Shown: piece after piece, positions 20,401-30,600 of the stretch
How positions within the stretch are numbered: position 1 is the stretch's first letter
Layout of the letters: each line of letters starts with the position of its first letter
NCBI RefSeq assembly: GCF_015706575.1
Contig: NW_024037067.1
Coordinates: 5,580,884 to 5,644,883 of the forward strand
Source of the DNA: Patiria miniata
Lineage: Eukaryota > Echinodermata > Asteroidea > Valvatida > Asterinidae
Direction: 5' to 3'
Length of the DNA: 64,000 bases
Notes under the pieces: model-generated
Told to the model about the DNA's origin: nothing
Seen by the model: only the letters and a program-made list of their open reading frames with translations
Database searches by the model: none
Translations under genes and position numbers: made by a program

Positions 20401-21270
20401 TGTTGGGTGCAATCGGTCGATCTGCGTGATCAGTTGATCGCGTTGCGCAATGGGCCGATTCTGTAGGCTATCTCAGACTTCACTTAACAATCCTCCAGAG
20501 TTGTGAATTAGAAACAAAAAGGTGTTTGACTGGTGGCAGGGGGATCGACCGATAGCATCATGATCAACCAATAGCACAACGCAATCGACCGATGGCACAT
20601 ATGTAAAACGGTCATCTGATCCTAAGTCATGATATCATTGGTCAATGTGTACTGTTTGACTGGCAAGCAGGCATGGCAGGAAAGGTTCATTGGGCATTGA
20701 TTTTGTTTGTCAGATTACTTAGCCACTGATCTTACCAAACTGATCACTTGCTTCGGCAACATTGGGCTTCCGAAGAAATCGTCTTCATGCAGAAAACAAA
20801 GAGATGAAACAGTAATGAATAACGTGTTAGAAAAGCTACCCCCCCCCCTCCCATAGGCCACACCTGGCATGCCTGGCACAAAAAAAGAGAAAGAAATGAA
20901 ATCTACGAAAGATCATGCAATCCCGCTCCATATTGTGCATGTACAGATAGATCCACACATGGATCCACCAATCGTCCAAGTTTAGATCCCCCCCCCCAAA
21001 AAAAACCCATATTTATCATGACTCGCAGACTGATCATGCATGCAAATAAAACATGGCAAACCAAACGTCATCAGTCATCGACATAATGATGAAGAGTAGG
21101 CCCCTAAATTTATTGTCGTCGCAATCACAGGTAATCTTCGTCCCCTGGTTCAACAAATCTATATTCCAAAAACAAAGACGATCACCTTCCATATAATTTA
21201 CGTAAACTCACTTCTTTAATTTACTGGAAATGGAGCGATATCTGCCCAGAAAATCTGTGTCTCTGTCCAT
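14462..21270 (-). CDS. F8A1: HAP40 (40-kDa huntingtin-associated protein, F8A family), complete, 12 exons
   Basis: Coding exons in transcript order: 21212-21270, 20736-20782, 19745-19817, 18808-18967, 18609-18677, 18082-18144, 17548-17605, 16920-17074, 16343-16424, 15652-15701, 15081-15136 and 14462-14549. All junction phases agree, giving 319 residues from MDRDTDFLGRYR to a TAA. Matches to recalled vertebrate F8A include KLKKRFLRKPNVAEA, the QEC-SYAA-AKAR segment, the FSDVLANCQVSRVLLLMLLQ block, RPEHAQTLERYAWE and SEQNHLLHLV. HAP40 is a TPR-like alpha-helical protein that binds and stabilises huntingtin and acts as an effector of Rab5 on endosomes. It lacks the long Ala/Pro linker of the human protein (about 371 residues). 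Human F8A genes are intronless, so this split structure is notable. It is head-to-head with CYBC1. The weakest splice call is the exon 2 acceptor (CATGAAG). Confidence 0.92.
14763..14835 (-). pseudogene. tRNA-like sequence, decayed acceptor stem
   Basis: The D arm (TAGCTCAGTTGGTAGAGC), anticodon arm (CTGGA-ATGGCAG-TCCAG, anticodon GGC) and T arm (GCGGGTTCAAATCCCGC) are intact. The acceptor strands ACCTAGA and TACAGTC mostly fail to pair. It lies in the last HAP40 intron, divergent from the copy at 14965. Probably a tRNA-derived repeat or pseudogene. Confidence 0.6.
14965..15037 (+). tRNA. tRNA-like cloverleaf, anticodon GGC, unusual C33
   Basis: A full cloverleaf can be drawn. Acceptor GGCTGGA pairs with TCCAGTC (one G-U), followed by discriminator A. 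The D arm has GCTC/GAGC, the anticodon stem CCGGA/TCCGG, and the T arm GCAGGTTCAAACCCTGC, so internal A and B box promoters are present. The loop ACGGCAA gives anticodon GGC (Ala by the code), but position 33 is C instead of the near-universal U, and the alanine identity pair G3-U70 is C3-G70. It may be a tRNA-derived repeat rather than a working tRNA gene. Confidence 0.5.
15137..15651. other. HAP40 intron between coding exons 10 and 11
   Basis: Ordinary AT-rich intron; nothing else recognised. Confidence 0.6.
15702..16342. other. HAP40 intron between coding exons 9 and 10
   Basis: AT-rich intron without recognised element. Confidence 0.6.
16613..16864 (-). mobile_element. tRNA-derived SINE family 1, copy in HAP40 intron
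   Basis: Read on the minus strand it has a tRNA-like head with B box GGGTTCGAATCC and the body GCCACTTCACCTCCACTTGC. It then runs through GCATCCCATCCAGGGG to GTTTCATGCCAACGAAACCG. Nearly the same sequence is at 44651-44935 (+) and 62453-62735 (-). This copy lacks the segment around GCGATGGACTGGC. Confidence 0.75.
17075..17547. other. HAP40 intron between coding exons 7 and 8
   Basis: No element recognised apart from a short CCAA-rich run near 17340. Confidence 0.6.
17710..18028 (-). mobile_element. tRNA-derived SINE family 2, copy 1
   Basis: Read on the minus strand: head GCCGTGGTCCAGTGGTTATG, B box AGGTTCGAACCC, body CTTGGGCAAGACACTTTACC, then GTGAAGCGCTTTGAGACCTT and an ATTATTATT tail. 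The GCGCTTTGAG...GCTAT 3' end is typical of several metazoan SINEs. A second copy lies at 48186-48700. Confidence 0.8.
18267..18592 (-). mobile_element. TTAA-type MITE family B, copy 2
   Basis: Inverse orientation; contains GAACATTCTTCTCTGGATTT and ATCTGGCATGCTGTCATTTA and ends at TGCCTTTAAAGG. In the HAP40 intron between coding exons 5 and 6. Confidence 0.7.
18968..19744. other. HAP40 intron between coding exons 3 and 4
   Basis: AT-rich intron, nothing further recognised. Confidence 0.6.
19818..20735. other. HAP40 intron between coding exons 2 and 3
   Basis: No mobile element defined. Contains reiterated phrases such as GATCGACCGAT and CAATCGACCGATGGCA near 20400-20600, a weak repeat of unknown type. 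Confidence 0.5.
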
Positions 21271-21441
21271 TTTTTTCCTGAGCGCAGCCGGGTGTGGAAT
21301 CTGAACTCTTGAGGGCGCTGTTTATTTACCACTGGACAAAACACGTGCGTCACTCAGGTTTTTTTTGTATTTCCGGGTTTGGTGGTGCACTCTTTTCTTG
21401 AATTGACTTCCTCTTGGGGTTCCAGATCCTTCGAACAGACG
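21271..21441. promoter_or_regulatory. Shared divergent promoter of HAP40 and CYBC1
   Basis: Only 171 bp separate the HAP40 ATG (21270, minus) from the CYBC1 ATG (21442, plus), so both 5' UTRs and core promoters must lie here. It holds an E-box CACGTG (21342), an adjoining CGTCA half CRE (21348), ETS-like TTCCGG (21371) and ACTTCCTC (about 21406), and a GGGCGC block near 21312. No TATA box is evident. These site types are common in bidirectional housekeeping promoters; activity is inferred. Confidence 0.7.
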
Positions 21442-24400
21442 ATGGCTTATATGACTGTTCTGAGTCGTTCAAAGTCAAAATTACATCTGGCCAGAGCTCC
21501 TGGTATGAGATCATGGGCAACTTTTATTGGTGAGTGTGACAGTGTGAGTGTGAGCATGGAGAATCTACCTCCATGGTGTGACGAATTCGTCATCTCAAAA
21601 TGACAGGCCCGTTTATGTAGTATTCATTTTCAATGCCATAACCTGCATTTTAATTGGCGTTATGGGGACCGGTTGTTCATGCTACATGTGCCTTTTTCAT
21701 TAGCATAAATTACACTTAAGTTTTAGACTATTTATTTCCGTACAAAGTATTTTTGTTGTTGTTAAAGGTGCGTGTGACAAAATAACACACTTTGCAGGGT
21801 CAAAACTGTCGAGGAAAGAATAACATGTCATGATTTACATCACCCCGATGCAAAAATTTCATCTTATGTAAAAAACAACTTTTTTTTTTAAACATGTAGC
21901 CAACTGAGGCCACTGTTTTGGTGGTTGTCCACTTTTTATTTTTGGCCAATTTAGAGTAAAGATTGTTTTCATCATTCCAAAATGACCTCTTTTTTAAATC
22001 TTGAAAAGTGCGTTGCGGTGATCAACACATTCTATTTTCGTGTTATGTTTTGTCAGCTGCATCCTCATTCATCTCCCCCCCCCCAAAAAAAAATTAAAGC
22101 CCCTGACTGTTTAGGGTATAAAGTTGGAGTAACAGGCAGGATGCTTTGAGTCGGCCACAGGAACTGATGGATGAAAGCTAGTCCGACAATCTGGGACTCT
22201 CAATACTGTGTAAAGCCATTTCCTTTTTAATAATCCCCAGGTATTGTATCAATGGGAGTGGGTCTGTTGATCTACTCCGATGAAGGAATTCTCTGGAAGC
22301 TCTTCTGGTTCTTCTGCACTGTCTTTGTTGCCATTTCATCTCTTGATGACTGGGAGGTTGGTTTATCTTCACGTAATTATGTAGAAGAGCAAATAGATGA
22401 AAACAACTTATGTGGCTGTATAGGCCATTCAGTGATAAGACCATTGTTGTAATTGAGGGTCATTTTATGATGCATAACGTGATGAACATACGTTAACACA
22501 TCTATGATTCTTAACTCAAGCTGAGGTCTGTAAGGCCAAAAAAAAAAAAGTCTCCGGTTTCTGGTATGCGCGCGCGTCGCCGTAGCCATGTGCGTCGGCA
22601 AAATAAAAAAGTTTTTTTTTCAATACAAGATGATGTCTCAAAACCGCCAAACTCACTGGTTTGACTGGAATCCTGCTGCTGCACAATTTTAACGTGTTTT
22701 TAGATGGGGTTATGATCGAGAATAAGCTTTATGTGGCCTCTCTGGACTCCCATATATTTGCACTAAGTTTAGTCGGGCACCATTTGTAGTCATCAGCCGA
22801 CATTTGAAGCAAAAAAAAAAAAAAAAAACGGGTAAAAAAAAAAAAAAAAGCCGCGTCGCCGCACCACTTTTTGGGCAAGCTCCATACCAGAAACCGGAGA
22901 CTTTTTTTTGTGGCCAAATAGATGAAAACAACTTTTATGGTTATATAGGCCATTCAGTGATAAGACCATTGTTGTAATTGAGGGTCATTGATGCATGACA
23001 TGATGAACATATGTTAACACATCTATGATTCTTAACTCAAGCTGAGGTCTGTAAAGGAGGATTAGGTCAAACATTTCATGTTGGCAAAGACAGTCATTGG
23101 GTAAGGTATCTGCACGATGACATATAAGGCCAAAAAAAAAAAAAATCTGCTTCTGATTACATGGCATTTGAAAATAGAGTAGGTAGGTAGGGAATTTGTT
23201 TTGCAATTTTTTGTGTGTACAGTCATATGGAGGTGTCTGTGTGTAGTCAAGGGTAAATTGTAGTAATTGATGGTTTTCTGGTATTTTTCCTCATTTTTCC
23301 CTAAATAAAATTAGGGTACATGTAGGGGCTGTCGAAATAGGGTAGGTAGGGTAACCGGAAGCGGAACCATTATTTTTTTGTGGCCTAAACTGCACTTTTG
23401 TAGATATATTTGGTGCAGTTTTACTGTCTACAATGAAACAAAAATTGTTTATTGGCCAGTTTAAAAAAAAAATTATATTTTTTTATTAGAGTTGTATCAT
23501 TGACCGTGGTTCATCCCTGATCAAGCTGGAGAGGGATCGCTTACTGGAGAGACTCATCATGCCGTTCCAGAAAGCCAGGAGTGGTAAGAACGCTCACGAG
23601 CCATCTTCTGAAAACTGTCGTTGGACAACAAACAAAATAAAAGCATTCAGAGTATTGAAAAATTTCAGATGGTTTTTCTATTCCTAATTGAAAATGATGT
23701 TACGCCCCAACTAAATAGCAATGGTCCCAACGATGGTTGGAACTGGCCCAACTATTGTTTGGACAGTCTGAACAATCGTTGGAATGATCCTATCTGTAGT
23801 TGGCATCGTACCAACTATAGTTGGGATGATGCCGTAGTTGGGACGTAACAATGCAAATGACAATGTGCACACATTGATGCTGCGATTGATGCTTATTGAA
23901 ACACAATAAAAACTCTGCCTTCATAGTACTCACCCATTTCATTCTTAGTTGAGGAGAAGCAATTAGTGTAAAGTGTCTTGCCTTGGGACACACACAACGC
24001 AATAGGCCGGACTCAAACTCATCTTTAACTCACAATCCCCAGAATAAACTGCAGAATATATAGTGATTTACTCAATTTTTCCAACAACTGAAAAATAAAA
24101 ATAGGCCTATCTTTTCTAAAAGTAAACAATTTGTCTTCAGAACTCTTCCGTCCCGAAACAGAAAAGTTTGAATTTGGAAATGTTTGTTCTCCTGTGTTAT
24201 TTGTTTGTTGTTTGATGTTGCTTTTATTTTGGCAGTTGTTGCTGATATTTCGGAGGTTTGTAGTGTTGAAGTCGAGCAGGAGGATATTAAATTCTTTGGG
24301 CGTGGCTACTACGTTGCTCTCCAGATGACCTCTGGAATGGTGCTACCAGTCACAGAGAAATGCACGCTGGGAAATTCAAAGTGAGTCTCAAATGCTTGAA

Positions 24401-25327
24401 AGTCAAATCATACGATAATTTGCATTTATCCCAAAAGTAAAATACCAAATTATTATCCAAAAACTTACTTGAATTAAAGATCGTACTGGTACTAAATACC
24501 CCGTGAAATTATTCCATCTGGCTTGCTGTCATTTAGAAGAAGTCAAGAAATGTGATGCAATCAGGCTAAATGAGTCGTTTGTCAGGAACATTCATTTGGA
24601 GATACAGGCCAAAATAGGGCCACTTCATCACATCACTTCATCACATCTCTTGGTGTTCCAACTTCCATAATTTTTGAACTAGAGATGGTATCAGTACGCG
24701 GTTTAAACAGCAGTAATGCTGAGATTGGGCCCTTTTCAAATCTGTAAAAAAAACAAAAATTGACCAGGGTCGACAAACGACTCATTTATCTTGATTGCAT
24801 CACAATCACAGAGATTTCCAACGATCACTCAATTGACTGATTTTTGGAAATAAAGACTTCTATAGACGGAATTGTGTTTCGTGATCATAAGGTTGTGCAT
24901 GGTTTAATTGGCTCCACACCTGTTGTGCATTGCTTTAATTTCTTCCCAATAAACGCACTAAATATTCCATAATTAAAAGAGTCAAATAACAGACAGTTTA
25001 GGGTAAGAAATATTTCAGAATCGGTGCAAAATCTGTTGACATCAAACTTGTAATTGTGACGAACAGTTTAATTGGCAATTGAAATTGAGTTGGTGAAATT
25101 TCAAATGAAAAAAATGAATTGTTTACATCTTGAATGATTTGTTTTTGTTTGTATTTTTGTTTCCCGACAGAGATCATCAACAGATAGCAGACATGATCAA
25201 AGATTTCCTGCAGGAAGAATTAACGAAAAATCAGGAATATTTTGTCGGACAGACAACCGAAGAAAACTATTCCTCCTCGTCATCCTCAGATGCCGAGGTC
25301 AATGACGAGGCAAAAACCAAGGAGTGA
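21442..25327 (+). CDS. CYBC1: CYBC1 / EROS (cytochrome b-245 chaperone 1), complete, 5 exons
   Basis: Exons 21442-21529, 22241-22356, 23490-23583, 24236-24380 and 25171-25327. Phases agree at every junction, giving 199 residues (human about 187). Matches to recalled human CYBC1: KLHLARAPGMRSW (human RLHLKRAPGIRSW), then a hydrophobic segment with YSDEGILWKLFW...SSLDDWE (human ...WKLFY...NLEDWE), then ADISEVCSVEVEQEDIKFFG (human VRDVSVEEEKVRYFG) and the Ser/acidic tail. CYBC1 is an ER membrane protein that stabilises the gp91phox-p22phox heterodimer (NOX2) needed for the phagocyte respiratory burst. Exons 1-2 hold the likely membrane segment (about 30-58). It diverges from HAP40. Possible poly(A) signals AATAAA are at 26415 and 26547, which would give a long 3' UTR containing the GAGTCGAGTC repeat. 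Confidence 0.92.
21530..22240. other. CYBC1 intron 1
   Basis: AT-rich; no element recognised. Confidence 0.6.
22388..23058. repeat. Direct duplication flanking a MITE in CYBC1 intron 2
   Basis: The stretch 22388-22530 (AAATAGATGAAAACAACTTA ... CAAGCTGAGGTCTGTAA) recurs at 22916-23058 with few differences. The family G MITE occupies the space between the copies. Confidence 0.85.
22531..22915. mobile_element. MITE family G, copy 1
   Basis: Ends TAAGGCCAAAAAAA...GTCTCCGGTTTCTGGTATG and, inversely, GGCCACAAAAAAAAGTCTCC with the same GGTTTCTGGTATG. Inner GCGCGCGTCGCCG motifs. A closely similar copy is at 35778-36149 and a diverged one at 56712-57014. Confidence 0.8.
23125..23387. mobile_element. 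MITE family H, copy 1
   Basis: Starts TAAGGCCAAAAA and ends TTTTTTTGTGGCCTA; inner text ATGGCATTTGAAAATAG, GTCATATGGAGGTG and GGGTAACCGGAAG recurs at 34618-34914. The GGCC-A(n) terminus is shared with family G. In CYBC1 intron 2. Confidence 0.75.
23700..23848. mobile_element. Small fold-back MITE with CCCAACTA ends
   Basis: TTACGCCCCAACTA at the left and its near inverse TAGTTGGGACGTAA at the right enclose further CCCAACTATNGTTGG reiterations. 149 bp, in CYBC1 intron 3. Confidence 0.65.
24412..24960 (-). mobile_element. TTAA-type MITE family B, copy 3, with nested insertion
   Basis: Inverse copy with TTTGCATTTATCCCAAAAGT, ATCTGGCTTGCTGTCATTTA and GTTTCGTGATCATAAGGTTG. It is interrupted at about 24551-24804. 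In CYBC1 intron 4. Confidence 0.7.
24551..24804. mobile_element. MITE nested in family B copy
   Basis: Ends TGTGATGCAATCAGGCTAAA and inversely TGTGATGCAATCAAGATAAA, each continuing with TGAGTCGTTTGTC; terminal repeats of about 33 bp. 254 bp. Confidence 0.75.
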
Positions 25328-26550
25328 TCACTCACTGAGTGCTCAGTTACTCAAAAAAACTCGGCCACATTGAGAACTGACGTCATTGTGGTTTTCTCCT
25401 ATGTTTGTGGACTATTTAGATATGACAGAAATACAAAGGCATTCGGCACTGTGCATCTAGCGCCCACTTGTAGATCTGTTTTGGTTATCACAGCAGTCTT
25501 GCCCAAAATCAGTCGTGTATATGTACGTGTTCTACATGACCCCCGAGGACCGACACACAGAACAACATATCCTTTCAGTCCTCGGGAGTTGGGTCTTTTG
25601 TTCAAAACAGTCCTCTGTAGTACATGTAGGTTTGTGTGCTTAGTCTATGGGAGAGTGTTTTTACAGGGACAAAGGGAAACACAAAGCATTGAACTTGTGA
25701 GTGGTCATACAGCCAGGTGTTGTAATGAGTCACTGGATTTTGCAACTCAAGTCGAGTCGAGTCATTTTAAAACAGTGGTTCGAGCTGAGTCATTTGGTCA
25801 ACAAGGTCAAGTTGATTCACATGGTGTGCTCGAGTTGAGTCGAGTCGAGTCAAGTCGAGTCAGCATTTGTTTGTTTCTATTTTTATGAATTTGACATGAA
25901 GTAGGGAGGCTAACATTAGTAACTGGAAAGTTGTTTGTGACAGGTTTTTTTTTCAATTTTTTTTCTGCGCAGTTTTGGGGCTCGAGTGTTGACTACACTT
26001 CAAGTCAAGTCTTTTGATGAGAGCTAGACTTAACTTGAGTTGAGTCAGTTGCTTGCAGTGACTCGAGTCGAGTCATTTTCTTGCAGTGACTCAATTTGAC
26101 TCATTTGCCTATTACTCGAGTCAAGTCGCAGAAATTTGTGACTCGAGTCAAGTCGCAGAAACTTGTGATTCGAGTTGAGTCATTAACGTCCTACACGAAG
26201 TCCTCATTGGTCCCATGGCATGAGAAAATTGTTCTCTGCAGCGATATTGAAAAGTAAAACAACAACAAACAAGAAGAAAATGAAGAGACTTGGAAACAAA
26301 CCAAAAAACAAACTAATGAACGAATACTCACCACCCATTCAAATATCTCCCTAGTTTGGATTGACGAAAAATAACGTGACACTTGCATCTTTTGTTTTTA
26401 ATGAGTACTAAACAAATAAACCAATCTAGACAGAAGCAACAAACCAACTGCTCCATAGTTTGCTATTGTAATATTGTTATTTTGGTTGTAGTTTAGTTGA
26501 AAACAACTTTTTTTCTTTTATTAAAGAAACAAAATAATTCAGTTGAAATA
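25328..26550 (+). other. CYBC1 3' UTR with GAGTCGAGTC repeat
   Basis: From the stop codon to the AATAAA at 26547 there is no other gene. A degenerate minisatellite of GACTCGAGTCGAGTCATTT and GACTCGAGTCAAGTCGCAGA occupies 25740-26185. A 172-codon frame at 25370 is not recognised and runs partly through the repeat. Confidence 0.45.
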
Positions 26551-27658
26551 AATTTTTATAATATAATAATTGGCAAGTTTGTCTATATTGTGTACTATGT
26601 GAATTAAATCTGGATTAAATAGCAAACAGAGTTCAGAAGAAGGATGTATTGGGGAAAAAAAACTAAATAATTTGGCCATTTGATTGTTCCTTTAATTTAT
26701 TAATATGCAAGTCATTTTTGAGTGAAATTTTGATGAAATCACTTTTCAAAATGGTGGTCGGCCAAAGGACTATTTTTATAGTACTTTTACTTTAGGGGTA
26801 CCATCAAATAAAAGTTGTTGCTCCCTACAGGCGACCCCAATCCGCCTCCTCCCCCACCCCCTTCCTCCCCCCCCCCCAGAAAAAAAGACAGAAATGGATA
26901 GAAAGTAATAGATAGTTTAAATGTTAATTTCCAGTGATTTTTAATCAGATTGTAGAGTTAGGTACTTGGGGGGGGGGGGGGGGGCGGTTGTAATTGGTGT
27001 CAAGCGCCTGCATACACCTAGCCTAAACGGTTTTACCGCAAGAGGGCGCACTTCAATTTTAGTGGGTTCATTTTTTTTCTTTCTGGTACATGGTTCTGTA
27101 CTGAGTGTTATCCTTGATGACGTAAAGTCATTTCTGTTTAGTGATACCGCGAAGTGGGTTCTCGGACATTGAACGGATCGTCTCCACTGACGGAAACTAC
27201 CGGGTAATTGCTGGTAACTTCGTGTGCATCATTCGAGGATTTATACCGATCACGTGTAAGGATTTCTTGTCGTTTCTGTGCCGTTTGGGACCTGTTTTCG
27301 GTCGGATTTTTGTAACTTGGGAAAAGTTGCTCACCGCAAACCGCATAGGTACAGTGGCCACCGCATAGCTTTTACCGTTTGTGGAGTGGTAGTGTGCATT
27401 GACTGTGCACAGGTGGAGTGCGCGCCATTCAAATACACACGCATGAATGACTCCGTACTGTAAACATGGGGTTTTGTTAAAACCAAAGTGTGAGCTTTTT
27501 TTGCAGAACTGAAAGTGCTAAAATGTTGAGAACCGTTCCCACGAGAAACAAGCCTTTGGATTAATTCTCTTTGTAATTTAGAAAGTACGGAGCCGCGGCT
27601 AGGATTATTCCTCATCATGATTTTGCCTGGAATTTCACCGATTGGTTAGGGTGGAGAC
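26551..27658. promoter_or_regulatory. Intergenic region and Caskin 5' flank
   Basis: AT-rich to about 26960, then a G run and a more balanced stretch (27000-27658). The latter contains CGCAAGAGGGCGCACTTC and likely holds the Caskin promoter and 5' UTR. No transcription start could be set. Confidence 0.35.
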
Positions 27659-30600
27659 ATGGGAAAAGATATGGAGTTACTGAAAGCCGTGAAGGAAGAG
27701 GATATTGCGCAGGTTCAGCGGATTGTCGCCAAAGTTAAGGCGAAACAAAGTGAGTAGCGTATTACCGGTGTAAAAATGTTCATACATGTCATTTATGTGG
27801 CTGTGTTTTCCGCATTCCTCTTTTTTTAGTTTCTTCAGTTTTAACAGAAAACCGTTTTCGGAAAGAATTTTGTACAATTTGCTCAAACACTTATATTCTT
27901 GAGTTTATATTTAATGGTGTACTGTTGGATTTGTTTCACACATTAATTAAGGTCTACATTTATTCTTTGCCATAAAAGTAATGAATTCAAATCAGGAAGT
28001 AGGAGTTTGAATCAACAGATAGAGAAATAGTTAAAGGATCATTGATGCTGATAGACTGTTTGTACTGGGATTAACCGGGCAAAGTTTGTGTTTGCTTTAG
28101 TCATCGAAATGTTATAACTGCCGATTTTGAGATGGCTGTCCAATGCAGTATCAACTTCTAAACCATCATGCAGAATTTTTTTTGAGAAAACTCAATTTTT
28201 TGACAACCAGTTAAAAAAAACCATATTTTTGAAAATGTCTGGTAAGGTTTGCCAAGCCAAATTCTGCCAAGTATTAAGTAAGCTCTCTGCTACGCAATTC
28301 ATTTTCTGCAAGGCAGTTTATTTGTCTGTGGTGCCAGATACAAAGATTATATCAGTCTTCTGTCTGGCTCCCGTGAGTTAACAAGGAACACGAAACATTT
28401 TATGTACACACAGGAGTGCGATAATACATAACACGTGTGAGTGTAATAATAATAATACACACGTTTTTATGTGTTCATATGTACCGGGGTACCAGATAGT
28501 CTACATGCTTAGTGCACATACATTATAATGTACATCTTTCAACAATGCCTGGTGTATCCAAAAATAAACAAAACACAGACAAAATTGCTGGGTAAAATGA
28601 ACTTGCCAAACCAATGCATTGTCAAATTCCTACACCAACTAAAAATTCACTCATTGAACAAATCTGACTTGAAACATCCACTTATTTATTTTTTTTCCCA
28701 ACAAATAATTATGATGAACCGTCAGAAATATACTGATGTCATACAGTTTATTTTTCTCTCTGTAAATTATAAAAGCCACTGCTAAGTTTTGAACATTTCA
28801 GTCAAGTGAAGATAAAATAAAAGCCTTTTATAGTATCTTTTAATCCCTCGATAGTAGTATTCACGTCAGTGGTCAATGTGGCCATCCCACATTTCCCCTT
28901 GATCGGCCACCATTGCAGTTGGCAAGCATTTATTAGTAATTATGTTGTGCGCAGTAGGGCTTATTTTCATGTAAAATAACCACAAATTCTTTATCAAATG
29001 GCATAATGGTCACTATCTGTGCTATGTACACGTATGTAGGGCTTCCATAAAATTGTGCTGGGAAAGAATGTATCCAGACACCACTTCTAATGGAGAGTCG
29101 GTTACATTTTCAATTTCCTAACAAAATTGCAAATGTTTCTCAGTCCCAGATTCGTGTCTTTTCAACATTTTTGCAGTGAATGACCTTCATTGAGTATTGA
29201 GATAATATATTATGATGGGAAAAGACGCACCAGGATGAATGTTCTTTCCTTGTGCCGACCTAGCATTGGGTGTTGGCTCTGCGTTTTTCTCTCAATTTTT
29301 GCCATCCATCAGAGCTTTGAAGGCTGGCCTAAAACCTACTGTGCGGTGCGCGTTGCGATCTTTGCCTACTACAATGGTGACACTGACTCTCTGGTACCCA
29401 CACGTAGGCCCGGTCATTTGCTCCAAGAGGCAGCCAACTTCACCAAGCGTAACAATTATAATTGGAAAAACAAGCAGCCAGTTCAACTCAAAATATCAAA
29501 ATTTCAGTTTTCCCGACACCTTCTCGGTCGGTTTCCTCTGAGTCAGGATCCGTTTCAATCAGCCCACGTCAAGCGGCAAACGATGTGATACAATTGGAGA
29601 ACGCGCTGCCATAAATAAGCAGATGGCGATGGGAGATTGTGTTTATTCGACCGTAGCTAACTGACCGGCGATTGCCAAGGGCTTGCTTGTTCTAGACTTC
29701 CTGGGCAAATCAAGTGTTGAAAGTTATCTCTTTTTTTCTTGCACTATTGGATCAGTTTCGCCTGTGCAAACAGGTTCAGGTTCCTGTTTTTCCAGCCAGC
29801 TGAGATGTACTGGGTTGTATTCTGTTGAACCCTCCACAACAAAATAGACGCACTTATAAGCATATTGTTCCCATAGACATGACTTAATCCAGTGGTAATT
29901 TGTTATTAAAACCCTAACTCCCTTGGCCTTTTTGCTAGGATGTAGCCTCATTCCTGCAAAATCCTCCAAATGGCTTCATGGAAAAATAGCATAGCCTCAA
30001 TCCTGCACATTCCTCCATTATTTCTTGAATATGGTCCATGGAGGGGAGACCACTGCCTGAATCCTGCAAAATCCTGCGGCAGTGACTGTCAATATGTTGG
30101 GGCTTGGCCAGTGACATCCTGGAGCAGTACAGAGGATTTCAAACATAATCCAGGCCTATATTTACAATGAATGCATGGCTGAACAAAAACAACACAAGAT
30201 CTGGCCCAAGACCTTGACAAAGTGCATCCTACGAAATCAGTAACGCTTTTTTGCCATGTAACCTCAATCCTCCAAATTAATCCACTTTTAAGGCAAAGAG
30301 GATTTTGAAGGATTCAGGGCAGTAAGGGTTATAAGGACTACTTGGAAAGAGTTTAAACTGCCAGAATGGTAATTTGCCATTATGGTAATTCAGAGGTCCG
30401 AGGTTTGGGGTTTGAAACCCTCGGCAATCAATTTCTTGGTTCTACTTTTAATAAAAGAATAATATATCCTGCTTAATGTTTAAAAGATAAAAGTCCTACA
30501 GATAATATTAGTTATCCCGTGAGCGCGAGTGGAACGCGGAATAATGTACATGTAGTGTGTCTGTGTACCATATGCCATGAGGCTGAAGACCGAGTGGTGC

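Noticed and set aside
25370-25888. 172-codon + strand frame after CYBC1
   Set aside because: Starts 42 bp after the CYBC1 stop, has no recognisable domain and runs into the GAGTCGAGTC repeat; more likely 3' UTR.
29190-29588. 132-codon + strand frame
   Set aside because: No recognisable family, no splice support, start in AT-rich sequence; kept only as a note under Caskin intron 1.
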